This document shows positions 17,456-26,049 of a stretch of DNA of 39,651 nucleotides, piece after piece. The notes under the pieces are model-generated. The model saw nothing but the letters and a program-made list of their open reading frames with translations. It had not been told where the DNA came from and did not search any database. The translations under genes and the position numbers were made by a program. Source of the DNA: Clostridium tepidum (GTDB taxonomy: Bacteria > Bacillota > Clostridia > Clostridiales > Clostridiaceae); NCBI RefSeq assembly GCF_002008345.1, contig NZ_MRAE01000026.1, positions 1-39,651 of the forward strand, given 5' to 3'. Within the stretch, counting starts at the first letter, position 1. Each line of letters starts with the position of its first letter.

Positions 17456-18703
17456 ATGAAAAAGTTTAGTAATTTTTTATCTTATATTATAAGTATATAT
17501 ATTTTTGTATTACCCATATTACCTAGTAAATTTAAATATAAAAATATACCTTTAAATGCAGATGTTTTATTAGCATTTATTATAATTATATTTGTGATAG
17601 CTATTATTACAAACAAGGATATAAGGAAAAAGTTTATATATGAAATAAAAAGAGATTTTTTTATAAATTATAATTCATTATTTATGGTTTTATGGATATT
17701 TATGATGTTTATAAGCACATCATATGCTGTAGATAAAAATTTAGCTTTAAAAGAATCTATAAGAATTAGTACCTATTTATTTTTATTTTTTATGATTAAA
17801 TATTATATTATTGATAAAAAAATGATAAATAGGATTATGTATTCTTCAATAGCATCATCTATGATTATAGGAATTATAGGTATAGTGCAGTATTGCTTAG
17901 GAAAAGGGATAAAATATTATGGTGGCGGTGAAGCAGTTTCAAGAATAGTGTCTACACTAGAAAACTCAAATAACTTAGGTGCATTTTTTGTTTTGTTTAT
18001 TTTCCCGTTTATTATATTATTTATAAAAGAAAAGAAAATTAAGAAAAAAATTATTTTTGGTTGTATAACATTAATATTTTTATTGAATATAATATTATCT
18101 TTTTCAAGAAATGCTTGGTTAGCTCTTATTATAGGATATATTGCTCTAATATTTATATATAATTTTAGATTAATATATGGAGTAATTATAGCAATTCCTA
18201 TAGGTTTAATGATACCGCAAATATTTAACAGAATTAAAGATATTGGAAATATAAATCAAAACTTATCAAGATTAAGTTTATGGGAAATAGCTTTAAAGAT
18301 GATAAAAGATAATAAAATATTAGGCGTAGGAAATGGAAATTATAGGACTTTATATGAAGAATATTACCGAAAAGTAAAAAAAATTGGATACTATAAAGCT
18401 CATGAAAATTTTCATCCACATAATGCCTATTTAAAAGCCCAATGCGAATTAGGTATAGTAGGTTCTATATCGTTAATAGGATTTTTAATATCTTCCCTTA
18501 TTAAAAATAATAGTTTTTCTAATAATGTAGATAATAATTTTTATAAATATTTTTATAAAGGGTTTACAGCGTCTATAGTAGCTTTTATGTTTATGAATTT
18601 CATAGATAATTTTTTCTCAGCGCCTAAAGTAATAGCCTTCTTTTTTATATTTTTAGCTATAAGTGATTCTTATTCATATAATATTCAAAATAAAAGTTTG
18701 TAA
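17456..18703 (+). CDS. O-antigen ligase/polymerase family membrane protein (Wzy_C type), copy 2
   Basis: 415 residues with about 10-11 hydrophobic segments. The conserved ILSFSRNAWLALIIGYIALI segment is followed by the extracytoplasmic loop with the HPHNAYLKAQCELGIVG motif. The His and Asn there mark the O-antigen ligase superfamily, and the VSTLENSNNLGAFFVLFIFP block is also typical. It shares architecture but little sequence with the protein at 11977. In a Gram-positive cell it would polymerise repeat units or transfer the chain to a wall or protein acceptor. AGGGAG (17441-17446) precedes the ATG. A terminator overlaps the stop codon, making this the end of the first transcription block. 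Confidence 0.85.
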   Translation: MKKFSNFLSYIISIYIFVLPILPSKFKYKNIPLNADVLLAFIIIIFVIAIITNKDIRKKFIYEIKRDFFINYNSLFMVLWIFMMFISTSYAVDKNLALKESIRISTYLFLFFMIKYYIIDKKMINRIMYSSIASSMIIGIIGIVQYCLGKGIKYYGGGEAVSRIVSTLENSNNLGAFFVLFIFPFIILFIKEKKIKKKIIFGCITLIFLLNIILSFSRNAWLALIIGYIALIFIYNFRLIYGVIIAIPIGLMIPQIFNRIKDIGNINQNLSRLSLWEIALKMIKDNKILGVGNGNYRTLYEEYYRKVKKIGYYKAHENFHPHNAYLKAQCELGIVGSISLIGFLISSLIKNNSFSNNVDNNFYKYFYKGFTASIVAFMFMNFIDNFFSAPKVIAFFFIFLAISDSYSYNIQNKSL

Positions 18704-18730
18704 AAGGAGTTGTTAAAAACTCCTTTTTAA
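18702..18730 (+). terminator. Terminator overlapping the stop codon of the second Wzy_C gene
   Basis: AAAAGGAGTT (18702-18711) and AACTCCTTTT (18718-18727) form a 10-bp perfect stem with a 6-nt loop, followed by a T. The next 205 nt hold no ORF. A TTGACA at 18806-18811 could be a -35 box, but no convincing -10 lies at the right distance. Confidence 0.7.
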
Positions 18731-18935
18731 AATATCATTATATTTATCTGATAGTTATCCTTTCTACCCTATTTTGTAAAAGCTATTAGCATCAAATCAA
18801 AGATTTTGACACTTTGTTTTTTAGTAGGAGTAAAGAGTGGGTATAGTTAGGGACAGTAATTTCTAATGTTTAGAGGGAGTAAAAGCTCTCTGTAGTGTAA
18901 AAGATATATGTTTATGAAATATGAAATGCTAGGAG

Positions 18936-20042
18936 ATGATTAAAATAAAAGTACTTCAGATTATAACGGGTAACGATATAGGTGGCGGTGGAAATCATGT
19001 TTTAAATTTATGCTATTATTCTAAAGACTTATTTAATAGTGTATTAGGATGTATAGGTGAAGGTCCTTTGTATAACAAAGCGAAACAATTAGGAATAGAA
19101 ACAACATTATTCAGTAAAAAATGTTTTATTAATAGAGAAATAGAAGAATATATAAAAAGTAATAATGTAGATATAGCTAATTTTCATGGAGCAAAGGCTT
19201 TTTTTACGCATTATTTCATTAATAAAAGATTAAATATACCTACAGTAGCTACTGTACATAGCAACTATAAAGAAGATTTTTTAAATAGTAAAATTAAATA
19301 TTATTTATTTACTCCATTAAGTGTTAAAGGAATAAAAAGTTTTGATAATCATATATGTGTGTCCAATTACATAAAAGATATTTTAAATAAAGATAAGGTA
19401 GAAAGTAAAAAATTTATAGTCAATAATGGAATAGATTTAAATTATTATAAATGTAAAATTAAAACAAACACTGGTTTAAGAAAAAAATTAAATATTGAAC
19501 AAAAAGATTTTGTATATATAATGATAGCTAGAATGCATCCTATTAAAAATCATAATTTATTAATTGAAGCTTTTCATAAACTGAAACAGGAATATGAAAA
19601 TATAAAATTACTTTTATTGGGTGACGGAGTAGAGGAGAAAAGATTAAAAGAAAAAGTAAAAAAATTAAATCTGATTGATGACATTATATTTTTAGGTTTT
19701 AGAGAAAATATAGAAGATTATATAGAAATATCAGATATAAGTATATTAACATCTTTAAATGAAGGTGGATCTCCTCCTTTAGTTATATTAGAAAGCGGTA
19801 TAAAAAAGGTTCCGATAATAGCATCAAATGTGGGAGATATATCTTATACTGTAAATAAAAATAATGGTTTTTTAATAGATCCTGCTTCTGCTCATGATAT
19901 ATATGATAAAATGAAGGAAGCTTATAATAATAAAAACAAATTAAATATTTTAGGTGAAAATTTATATAATACTGTAATTAATAAATATTCTATGGAGAGG
20001 TTTTGCAAATCCTATTATGAATGTTATAAAAATTTGATTTAG
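18936..20042 (+). CDS. GT4 family glycosyltransferase
   Basis: 368 residues. The start region KVLQIITGNDIGGGGNHVLN is the usual GT4 opening. TVATVHSNYKEDF, VSNYIKDIL and YIMIARMHPIKNHNLLIEAF follow. The donor block SLNEGGSPPLVILESG carries the two Glu residues of the E-x7-E motif. The only in-frame ATG (18936) directly abuts AGGAG (18931-18935), giving zero spacing. An ATA codon at 18945, where family members normally begin (KVLQII), sits at the ideal distance. It is the first gene after a terminator and starts the second block of the cluster (this gene, MurJ-like). It would add a sugar to the lipid-linked unit. Confidence 0.85.
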   Translation: MIKIKVLQIITGNDIGGGGNHVLNLCYYSKDLFNSVLGCIGEGPLYNKAKQLGIETTLFSKKCFINREIEEYIKSNNVDIANFHGAKAFFTHYFINKRLNIPTVATVHSNYKEDFLNSKIKYYLFTPLSVKGIKSFDNHICVSNYIKDILNKDKVESKKFIVNNGIDLNYYKCKIKTNTGLRKKLNIEQKDFVYIMIARMHPIKNHNLLIEAFHKLKQEYENIKLLLLGDGVEEKRLKEKVKKLNLIDDIIFLGFRENIEDYIEISDISILTSLNEGGSPPLVILESGIKKVPIIASNVGDISYTVNKNNGFLIDPASAHDIYDKMKEAYNNKNKLNILGENLYNTVINKYSMERFCKSYYECYKNLI

Positions 20043-20060
20043 TGTTTTGGGGTGGATTAA

Positions 20061-21617
20061 ATGAAAAAAAACAAAGCTTTAAAAAGTTCTGTTTTTGTTA
20101 TGCTATTAATAATATTAGGAAAAGTCTTTGCATTAATAAGAGATTCTTTAATAGCAGCAAAATTTGGAGCTACTAATATAACAGATATATACACTTTCTC
20201 CGTGGGTATAGTATCTCTTTTAACTACTATAAGTTATGGATTGACTACAACCTTTATACCAATTCATACAGAGAATTTGGAAAGCGGAAACAAGAAAGAA
20301 AGTAATAAATTTGTAAATAATGTGCTTAATACTTTTTCCATAGGAACTATTATTTTAACTATATTAATGATAATATTTGCAAAATATATAATTTATATTT
20401 TTGGTCCTGGATTTCATAAAGACTTAATTATTTTCAATATGTCTATTAAAATAACTAGAATAATGTTATTATCTTTGATTTTCATAAGTTTACAAAGTGT
20501 TATTACAGGAGTGTTGCAATCTCATAAACAATTTTTGGAACCTGCAGCTATGGCAATGGTATCTAATATAATTCATATTATATATCTAGTATTTTTAGCT
20601 AGTAACTATGGAATGGTAGGGTTTGCAATAGCTATAGTATTAGGTTTTTTTGCACAATTTATAATAAACATACCTAAATATAAAAAAATGGGTTATAAAT
20701 ATAGTACATATATTGATTTAGAAGATAGCAAAACTAGGCAAATGTTTAAACTTACAATGCCTGTTATAATAAGTACTTCTGTTATTCAATTAAGTTCTGT
20801 TATAAATAGAGCTTTTGCTACCACTATTTTTGGGGGAGCAGCTACCATATTAGATAATGCAAATAAAATAAATACATTGGCATATGAAGTATTTGCTATA
20901 GGTATAGCTATGATAGTTTATCCAACGCTATCCGAATTAGCTGCTAAAAATGATAAAAAACAATATAAAGTGGAGTTAGGAAGGGCTATAAATATAATAC
21001 TTGTAATAATGGTACCGGCAGCAGTTGGAATTGCAATCCTTAGGGAACCACTTATAAATATAATTTTTAAAAGGGGAGCCTTTAGTAATGAAGCAGCTTA
21101 TTTAACATCACAAGCATTACTTTTATTTACTCCAGCTATGATAGCTTATGGGGTAAGAGATATATTAAATAAAGCTTTTTATGCTATAAAAGATACTAAA
21201 ACTCCAATGATTAATAGTTTTATAGGTATAATAATAAATATAGTGATAAATGTTTTATTAATAAAATATTTAGGAGTTAGTGGGCTTACATTAGCAACTA
21301 GTATATCAGCTATTATTATAACTATAATTATGTTATTAGATTTAAATAAAAAATTAAATGGTATAGATATTAAAAATATAATTATATCTTTTTTAAAAGT
21401 AATTTTATCTGCTTTGATTATGGGGATAATAGTTACTTTTGTAAATAAATTAATTTTATTAAATTTAGGAACAGGCACTAAAGGGAGTGTTATATCAGTT
21501 TTGATTTGCATGGTTGTTGGTGCGACATGTTATGCTATAGTTATATATTTATTAAAAGTTGAAGAAATACAGGATATAGTAGAACCAGTATTAAAAATGT
21601 TAAAACTTAAGAAATAA
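20061..21617 (+). CDS. murJ: MurJ/MviN-family lipid flippase
   Basis: 518 residues with about 14 hydrophobic segments, as expected for MurJ. The N-terminal SVFVMLLIILGKVFALIRDS block with its conserved Arg, then the FGATNITDIYTFSVG region, define the MviN subgroup of MOP exporters. The family flips lipid II or other undecaprenyl-linked intermediates. Because it follows a glycosyltransferase by 18 bp inside a polysaccharide cluster, it may be dedicated to this polymer rather than to peptidoglycan. A separate Wzx-like protein lies next to it. GGGGTGG precedes the ATG. Confidence 0.85.
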   Translation: MKKNKALKSSVFVMLLIILGKVFALIRDSLIAAKFGATNITDIYTFSVGIVSLLTTISYGLTTTFIPIHTENLESGNKKESNKFVNNVLNTFSIGTIILTILMIIFAKYIIYIFGPGFHKDLIIFNMSIKITRIMLLSLIFISLQSVITGVLQSHKQFLEPAAMAMVSNIIHIIYLVFLASNYGMVGFAIAIVLGFFAQFIINIPKYKKMGYKYSTYIDLEDSKTRQMFKLTMPVIISTSVIQLSSVINRAFATTIFGGAATILDNANKINTLAYEVFAIGIAMIVYPTLSELAAKNDKKQYKVELGRAINIILVIMVPAAVGIAILREPLINIIFKRGAFSNEAAYLTSQALLLFTPAMIAYGVRDILNKAFYAIKDTKTPMINSFIGIIINIVINVLLIKYLGVSGLTLATSISAIIITIIMLLDLNKKLNGIDIKNIIISFLKVILSALIMGIIVTFVNKLILLNLGTGTKGSVISVLICMVVGATCYAIVIYLLKVEEIQDIVEPVLKMLKLKK

Positions 21618-21775
21618 ACAGTTAATTATGTTGTAAACAAAAATTAATTTTGATATAGTATAAACAGTATTCTTAACTTTAGTTAGAGTCTTGAGTTTAG
21701 CCACAGTTTGAAAATAATAATGTTTATGAAAAAGTATTTTATAGATTTAATGTATTTATTTTAGGAGGAAATGAC

Positions 21776-23200
21776 ATGAGTGATAATCCCAAGGAGTTTA
21801 TAAAAAGATTTATTGGATTTTCAATGGGACCGATATTGTCAGCTATTATTAGCTTTTTTATTGTTCCTATAACAACATATTTTGTAGTTCCAACGGAGTT
21901 TGGAAAGGCTTCCATGTATACAATGGCTTTAAGTATTAGCTCAATGTTTATATTTTTAGGTATGGACCAATCTTTTACTAGAGAATTTAATTCAGAAGAA
22001 GATAAAAAATCTTTATTTTGGAATTCATTAATTGTACCTTTAATATTTTCATTAGTACTAGGAGTTTTTTATGTTATTTTTTATAAACCATTATCTATAT
22101 TAATGATTGATACTGTAGATAGATATATAGTAGTGATTTTAGCGGTGTCATTACCATTTGCAGTTATAGATAGATTTAATTTATTGTTGATAAGAATGCA
22201 AGAGAAAGCTAGATTATATTCTTTTTTTAATGTAATTAGTAAAGTGGTAAATGTAATAATTTTAGTACCTTATCTTTTATATGTAGATAAAAGTTTTAGA
22301 GGAATAATAAATGCAGGTTTTGTATCATTAGTTTTTATGTGTATTGTAGAGTGTTTTTTTACAAGAGATTATTGGTTTGCTAAATTTAAGATAAATAAGG
22401 TACTAATAAATAAAATGTTCAAATTTGGATTGCCATTAATACCAGCATCTGTAATTGTTTGGTTTTTAAATTCAATGGACAAAATAGCTATGAGACAATG
22501 GTCTAGTTTTCAAGAGATAGGATTATATTCTGCTGCATTTAAAATAGTTACTGTAGTAAGCATAGTTCAAAGTGCATTTTGTACTTTTTGGACCCCAACT
22601 GCATTTAAGTGGTATGAAGAAAATGTAGAATGGGAAAAATTTATAAAAGTAAGTAATATGTTAATGTGTTTTATGAATTTTATGTTTGTAGGTATAGTTT
22701 TATTTAAGGATTTAATAATAAAAATATTGGACTCGAGTTATTCTAATTCAGCTATTATAGTGCCATTTTTGTTATTGTTACCCATAATGTATACTGTATC
22801 AGAAGCGACTTGCTTAGGAATATCTTTTTCAAGAAAAACATCTTACAATATAATAGTGTCATTAATAGCAGCTATAGTTAATTATACTTTAAATTACTTA
22901 TTAGTTCCCCAATATGGTGCATTAGGAGCATCTATAGCTACAGGTATAGCTTATACAGTGTTTTTTTGGGCAAGAACGCTTATATCAAGAAAATTATGGT
23001 TTAAATTTAAATTAGGTTTTTATATATTAAATACAGTTTCTATGTTATTGTTAGCATCATTGGATGTATTGTATAATAATGTTTATATGAATATTGCTAT
23101 ATCATTATTTATTTTTTATATAAATAGAAATGAAGTTAAATCTATTTTTTCCTATGTTAATCTATTTTTAAAAGACAGAAAAAATAAAGTGGTTGCTTAG
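21776..23200 (+). CDS. Wzx-type oligosaccharide flippase (polysaccharide biosynthesis protein)
   Basis: 474 residues with about 12-14 hydrophobic segments. The start FIGFSMGPILSAIISFFIVP, the later FKFGLPLIPASVIVWFLNSMDK and the YSAAFKIVTVVSIVQSAF block are characteristic of the PST/Wzx branch of MOP flippases. It would move the undecaprenyl-diphosphate-linked repeat unit to the outer face for Wzy-type polymerisation. TTTAGGAGG (21762-21770) precedes the ATG. Its stop overlaps the ribosome site of the initiating transferase gene, so the two are translationally linked. The 158 nt upstream hold no ORF and may contain a weak promoter. Confidence 0.87.
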   Translation: MSDNPKEFIKRFIGFSMGPILSAIISFFIVPITTYFVVPTEFGKASMYTMALSISSMFIFLGMDQSFTREFNSEEDKKSLFWNSLIVPLIFSLVLGVFYVIFYKPLSILMIDTVDRYIVVILAVSLPFAVIDRFNLLLIRMQEKARLYSFFNVISKVVNVIILVPYLLYVDKSFRGIINAGFVSLVFMCIVECFFTRDYWFAKFKINKVLINKMFKFGLPLIPASVIVWFLNSMDKIAMRQWSSFQEIGLYSAAFKIVTVVSIVQSAFCTFWTPTAFKWYEENVEWEKFIKVSNMLMCFMNFMFVGIVLFKDLIIKILDSSYSNSAIIVPFLLLLPIMYTVSEATCLGISFSRKTSYNIIVSLIAAIVNYTLNYLLVPQYGALGASIATGIAYTVFFWARTLISRKLWFKFKLGFYILNTVSMLLLASLDVLYNNVYMNIAISLFIFYINRNEVKSIFSYVNLFLKDRKNKVVA

Positions 23201-23210
23201 GAGGGCGAAA

Positions 23211-23864
23211 ATGGAGTTTAAAATACCAATTATAGATATAGAAAAAGATATAAAAAGTAAAAGAATACAATTTGTTATAAAGAGATTTTTAGATGTTATA
23301 CTATCATTAATAGGGATAGTTGTACTATCTCCATTATATTTGATTTTATTCTTATGGATTAAATTAGATTCAAAAGGGCCTGCTTTATTTAAACAAGTCA
23401 GAGTAGGAAAAAATAATAAAAACTTCATAATATATAAATTTAGAACAATGGTAGTAGATGCAGAAAAAAAGAAAAATGTAGATTTAGAAATAGAAGATAT
23501 ATCTAACTTTGTTTTTCAAAGTAAAAGTGATAATAGAGTTACAAAAGCAGGCAAATTTCTAAGAAAAACTAGTTTAGATGAAATACCTCAATTGTTTAAT
23601 GTTTTAAAAGGAAATATGACTTTAGTAGGACCAAGACCAGAAATACCAGATGTGGTTAAACACTACCCAAAAGAATATGCTCAAAGATTATTAGTTACAC
23701 CAGGCATAACGGGACTAGCACAAATTAGTGGACGTGGGGAAATAGAGTTGGGCAAAACTGTTTATTATGATGTAACCTATATAAAAAACTTCTCAATTTG
23801 GTATGATATAAAAATATTGTTTTTAACAGTATTTAAAGTTTTTAAAAGCGAGGGTGCTTTTTAG
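23211..23864 (+). CDS. Initiating sugar-1-phosphate transferase (PglC/WcaJ C-terminal type)
   Basis: 217 residues from ATG 23211, with AGGAGGG (23199-23205) overlapping the previous stop. Only one hydrophobic segment is present (KRFLDVILSLIGIVVLSPLY, about 22-45), so it is the small monotopic form. The family motifs follow in order: FKQVRVGKNNKNFIIYKFRTM, then TKAGKFLRKTSLDEIPQLFN with the Asp-Glu pair, VGPRPE, and PGITGLAQISGR. It transfers a sugar phosphate from a UDP-sugar to undecaprenyl phosphate, starting each repeat unit. Given the CapD-like dehydratase in the cluster, the first sugar may be a 6-deoxy HexNAc derivative. That is inferred. Confidence 0.92.
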   Translation: MEFKIPIIDIEKDIKSKRIQFVIKRFLDVILSLIGIVVLSPLYLILFLWIKLDSKGPALFKQVRVGKNNKNFIIYKFRTMVVDAEKKKNVDLEIEDISNFVFQSKSDNRVTKAGKFLRKTSLDEIPQLFNVLKGNMTLVGPRPEIPDVVKHYPKEYAQRLLVTPGITGLAQISGRGEIELGKTVYYDVTYIKNFSIWYDIKILFLTVFKVFKSEGAF

Positions 23865-23977
23865 AAGATAAATAGTTATATTGTTCAATTAGATGACGTA
23901 ACCAATAAATTTAATTTAGATTTTTTAATATATGATTATATATTAATATCTAATAAAATATAAATTAAAATATTATT

Positions 23978-24059
23978 GCACAATTGTTATTAATTATAGT
24001 ATGTTTACAAAGTTTAATATAATAACTATAATTAATGTATATTGTGCATTTTTTATTTT
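23978..24059 (+). terminator. Long inverted repeat with T tract, terminator or attenuator before tagA
   Basis: Arms of 23 nt (23978-24000 and 24025-24047) pair as GCACAAT plus ATTAATTATAGT with a 4-nt mismatch bubble between the two helices. The loop is 24 nt and TTTTTTATTTT follows. It ends only 12 nt before the tagA ATG and nearly touches that gene's ribosome site (AGGGGTG, 24060-24066), so it may control tagA as well as end the upstream transcript. Confidence 0.6.
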
Positions 24060-24071
24060 AGGGGTGAACAA

Positions 24072-24782
24072 ATGAAAACAGAAATATTAGGATATAGTAT
24101 ATTTAATGGTAGTAAAGAAGAGCTTTTAAATGAAATAGATAAGTATGAAAAAGTTAATATAGTATCTGGTAATCCAGAAGTTTTATATAATGGATTAAAT
24201 AATAAAGAGTTGTTTAAAAATTTTACAGATAGATGTTCTATAATTATACCTGATGGAGTAGGAGTAGTTTTAGCTTCAAAAATAATAAAAAATCCTGTAA
24301 AAGAAAAAATAGCAGGTATTGAAGTTATGGATTCCATATTAAAAAAATGTAATGATAATGGAAATGGAGTGTATTTACTGGGGACAAAAGAAAATGTGTT
24401 AAGAGAGTGTGAAAGAAATCTATCTATAAAATATAAGAATTTAAATATTGTAGGTAAACACAATGGATTTTTTGATATAGATAGTTGTGAAGATATATTA
24501 GAAGATATTAAAAAATCTAATCCATATGCTTTATTTATAGCCATGGGATGTCCAAGGCAGGAAAATTTTATAAATAAATATATGGATAAACTTCCTTGTA
24601 AACTTTATATGGGAGTAGGGGGAAGTTTTGATGTGTTTGCTGGGAAAGTAAAAAGGGCACCTAAATGGATGATAAATTGTAATCTAGAATGGTTATATAG
24701 AGTAATTAAGGAACCTTATAGAATAAAACGATTAGCAGCTATTCCTAAATTTTTATTAAAAGTATTAATTAATAAAAAATAA
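24072..24782 (+). CDS. tagA: WecG/TagA/CpsF-family glycosyltransferase (GT26)
   Basis: 236 residues from ATG 24072 with AGGGGTG upstream; a TTG 30 nt before lies inside the hairpin. Family blocks are all present: NIVSGNPEVLYNGLNN, the IIPDGVGVVLASKI Asp motif, GVYLLGTKENV, LFIAMGCPRQENFI, and the VGGSFDVFAGKVKRAP plus NLEWLYR end. TagA enzymes add ManNAc from UDP-ManNAc to GlcNAc-PP-undecaprenol, making the wall teichoic acid linkage unit; WecG/CpsF relatives add other sugars at a similar step. It is the last gene of the plus-strand cluster. The UDP-sugar 2-epimerase at 9527 could supply the donor. Family is certain and the polymer served is inferred. Confidence 0.92.
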   Translation: MKTEILGYSIFNGSKEELLNEIDKYEKVNIVSGNPEVLYNGLNNKELFKNFTDRCSIIIPDGVGVVLASKIIKNPVKEKIAGIEVMDSILKKCNDNGNGVYLLGTKENVLRECERNLSIKYKNLNIVGKHNGFFDIDSCEDILEDIKKSNPYALFIAMGCPRQENFINKYMDKLPCKLYMGVGGSFDVFAGKVKRAPKWMINCNLEWLYRVIKEPYRIKRLAAIPKFLLKVLINKK

Positions 24783-24962
24783 TATTATTTTGAACATTAT
24801 GTTTATGGGCAAAAATATTGTATAAATGTAATAAAATTAAATTATGGATTCATATTTTTGTAATTGGATATTATTCTAAAATTTGTTAGATTAGTTAAAA
24901 TATGTTTTATGTTATTACTAACTACTTAAAAGACAATAGTAATAAATATTTTATTTAAAATT

Positions 24963-25010
24963 AAAAAGCTATTAGTTTACAACATTATATTGATAAACTC
25001 ATAGCCTTTT
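24963..25010 (-). terminator. Bidirectional terminator between tagA and pdaA
   Basis: Read on the minus strand, AAAGGCTATGAGTTTA pairs with TAAACTAATAGCTTTTT through two helices (AGTTTA/TAAACT and GCTAT/ATAGC) and a T-rich tail follows. On the plus strand the same hairpin ends in CCTTTTAT. It closes pdaA and probably also tagA. The rest of 24783-25035 shows no gene. Confidence 0.7.
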
Positions 25011-25035
25011 ATAATAATAATCTAAATTTTATTAA

Positions 25036-25983
25036 TTATTTTTCAGGTAAATCTTCTAAAGTTTTAAATTCATATCCATTATTTTTTAGTTCTTTTAACA
25101 CAGAATCTAGTATTTCAGTATTTGTTTTAGAAACAGCATGTAAAAGAATAATACTTCCATTGTGAACTCCATTTAATATTTTTTTCTTACCCTGTTCGGG
25201 AGAAGGCTGTTTATTTTTATCCCAATCAAAATAAGCAAAACTCCAAAATATAGTCTTATATCCTAAGTCTTCTGTGTATTTTAAAGATAATTCACTGTAT
25301 TTACCCATAGGCGGTCTGAAAAATTTAGGCATATTTTTATTTGTAATATCTTTATATAAATTTTCTACAACTGTAAATTCTTTTTCAAAGCTTGCTTTAC
25401 CTTTTAAAGCTGTAGATGCCATAGAAGGATGATTATTAGAATGATTACAAACTAAATGACCTTCATCAACCATTCTTTTTATTAAATTTTTATTTTGCTT
25501 TATATAGGGTGCAGTTACAAAGAAAGCTGCTTTAACGTTATTTGCTTTTAACACATCTAATATTTTGTCAGTATAACCATTTTCGTAGCCTTCATCAAAA
25601 GTAAGGTATAAATATTTTTTAGAAGTATCGCCAAGAAAATATCCAGAATATTTGTTAAGATCATTTTCCATATCCTCTGGTATAGTAGCAGGTTCATTAT
25701 TCTTACTAGGTTTAAAAAACCAATCTTTTTCTTTGGAGGATATATTAGATTCATCTTTAAATTTATTTATATTACTACTAGTACTAGTATCTTTTTTTAT
25801 ATCTTTGTTATTATTCTTATTATTTTTTTCAGTATGCAGGGATTTGTTTTTTATGTTATTTTCTTTTGTTTTTGTAGTATTTTCTGCTAATTGTGCGTTA
25901 AAATTTTTGTTAGAAGCATTTAAATTGCAAGAACATAATAAAAAAGAAGAAGCCAAAATGCAAGAGATAATTTTTTTATTCAT
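25036..25983 (-). CDS. pdaA: PdaA-type polysaccharide deacetylase lipoprotein (delta-lactam de-N-acetylase)
   Basis: 315 residues. The N-terminus is a lipoprotein signal with lipobox LLCSC (modified Cys19), followed by an Asn/Lys-rich linker (about 30-95). The NodB domain has TFDEGYENGYTD (128-139), the metal-binding pair H181/H185 in HSNNH, FRPPMGKYS, and the ILLHAVSK end motif. The GYENGY signature is that of PdaA, which removes the N-acetyl group from muramic acid on the way to muramic-delta-lactam in the spore cortex. Lipid anchoring is unusual compared with the simple signal peptide of Bacillus PdaA. AGGTGAT sits at good spacing before the ATG. It is divergent from the methyltransferase gene, with 66 bp between them. 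Confidence 0.88.
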   Translation of the reverse strand: MNKKIISCILASSFLLCSCNLNASNKNFNAQLAENTTKTKENNIKNKSLHTEKNNKNNNKDIKKDTSTSSNINKFKDESNISSKEKDWFFKPSKNNEPATIPEDMENDLNKYSGYFLGDTSKKYLYLTFDEGYENGYTDKILDVLKANNVKAAFFVTAPYIKQNKNLIKRMVDEGHLVCNHSNNHPSMASTALKGKASFEKEFTVVENLYKDITNKNMPKFFRPPMGKYSELSLKYTEDLGYKTIFWSFAYFDWDKNKQPSPEQGKKKILNGVHNGSIILLHAVSKTNTEILDSVLKELKNNGYEFKTLEDLPEK

Positions 25984-26049
25984 AAGTAAATCACCTATCC
26001 TTTTCTATGTTATACTTTTTATAGAATAATAGAGATTGTGGTGAGTAAT

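Noticed and set aside
18806..18836. Sigma-A promoter ahead of the glycosyltransferase at 18936
   Set aside because: TTGACA is perfect, but the only -10 candidates are poor (AGTAAA) or at 19-nt spacing, so it is mentioned but not called.
24053..24544. Long minus-strand ORF opposite tagA
   Set aside because: It mirrors a well-conserved gene, has no ribosome site, and its low-complexity Leu/Phe/Ser composition is that of a shadow frame.
3061..24782. LPS O-antigen locus of a Gram-negative organism
   Set aside because: Sporulation genes, strong GGAGG sites, CWB2 repeats and a TagA-type enzyme show a Gram-positive clostridial setting. The O-antigen-ligase names reflect only protein family.
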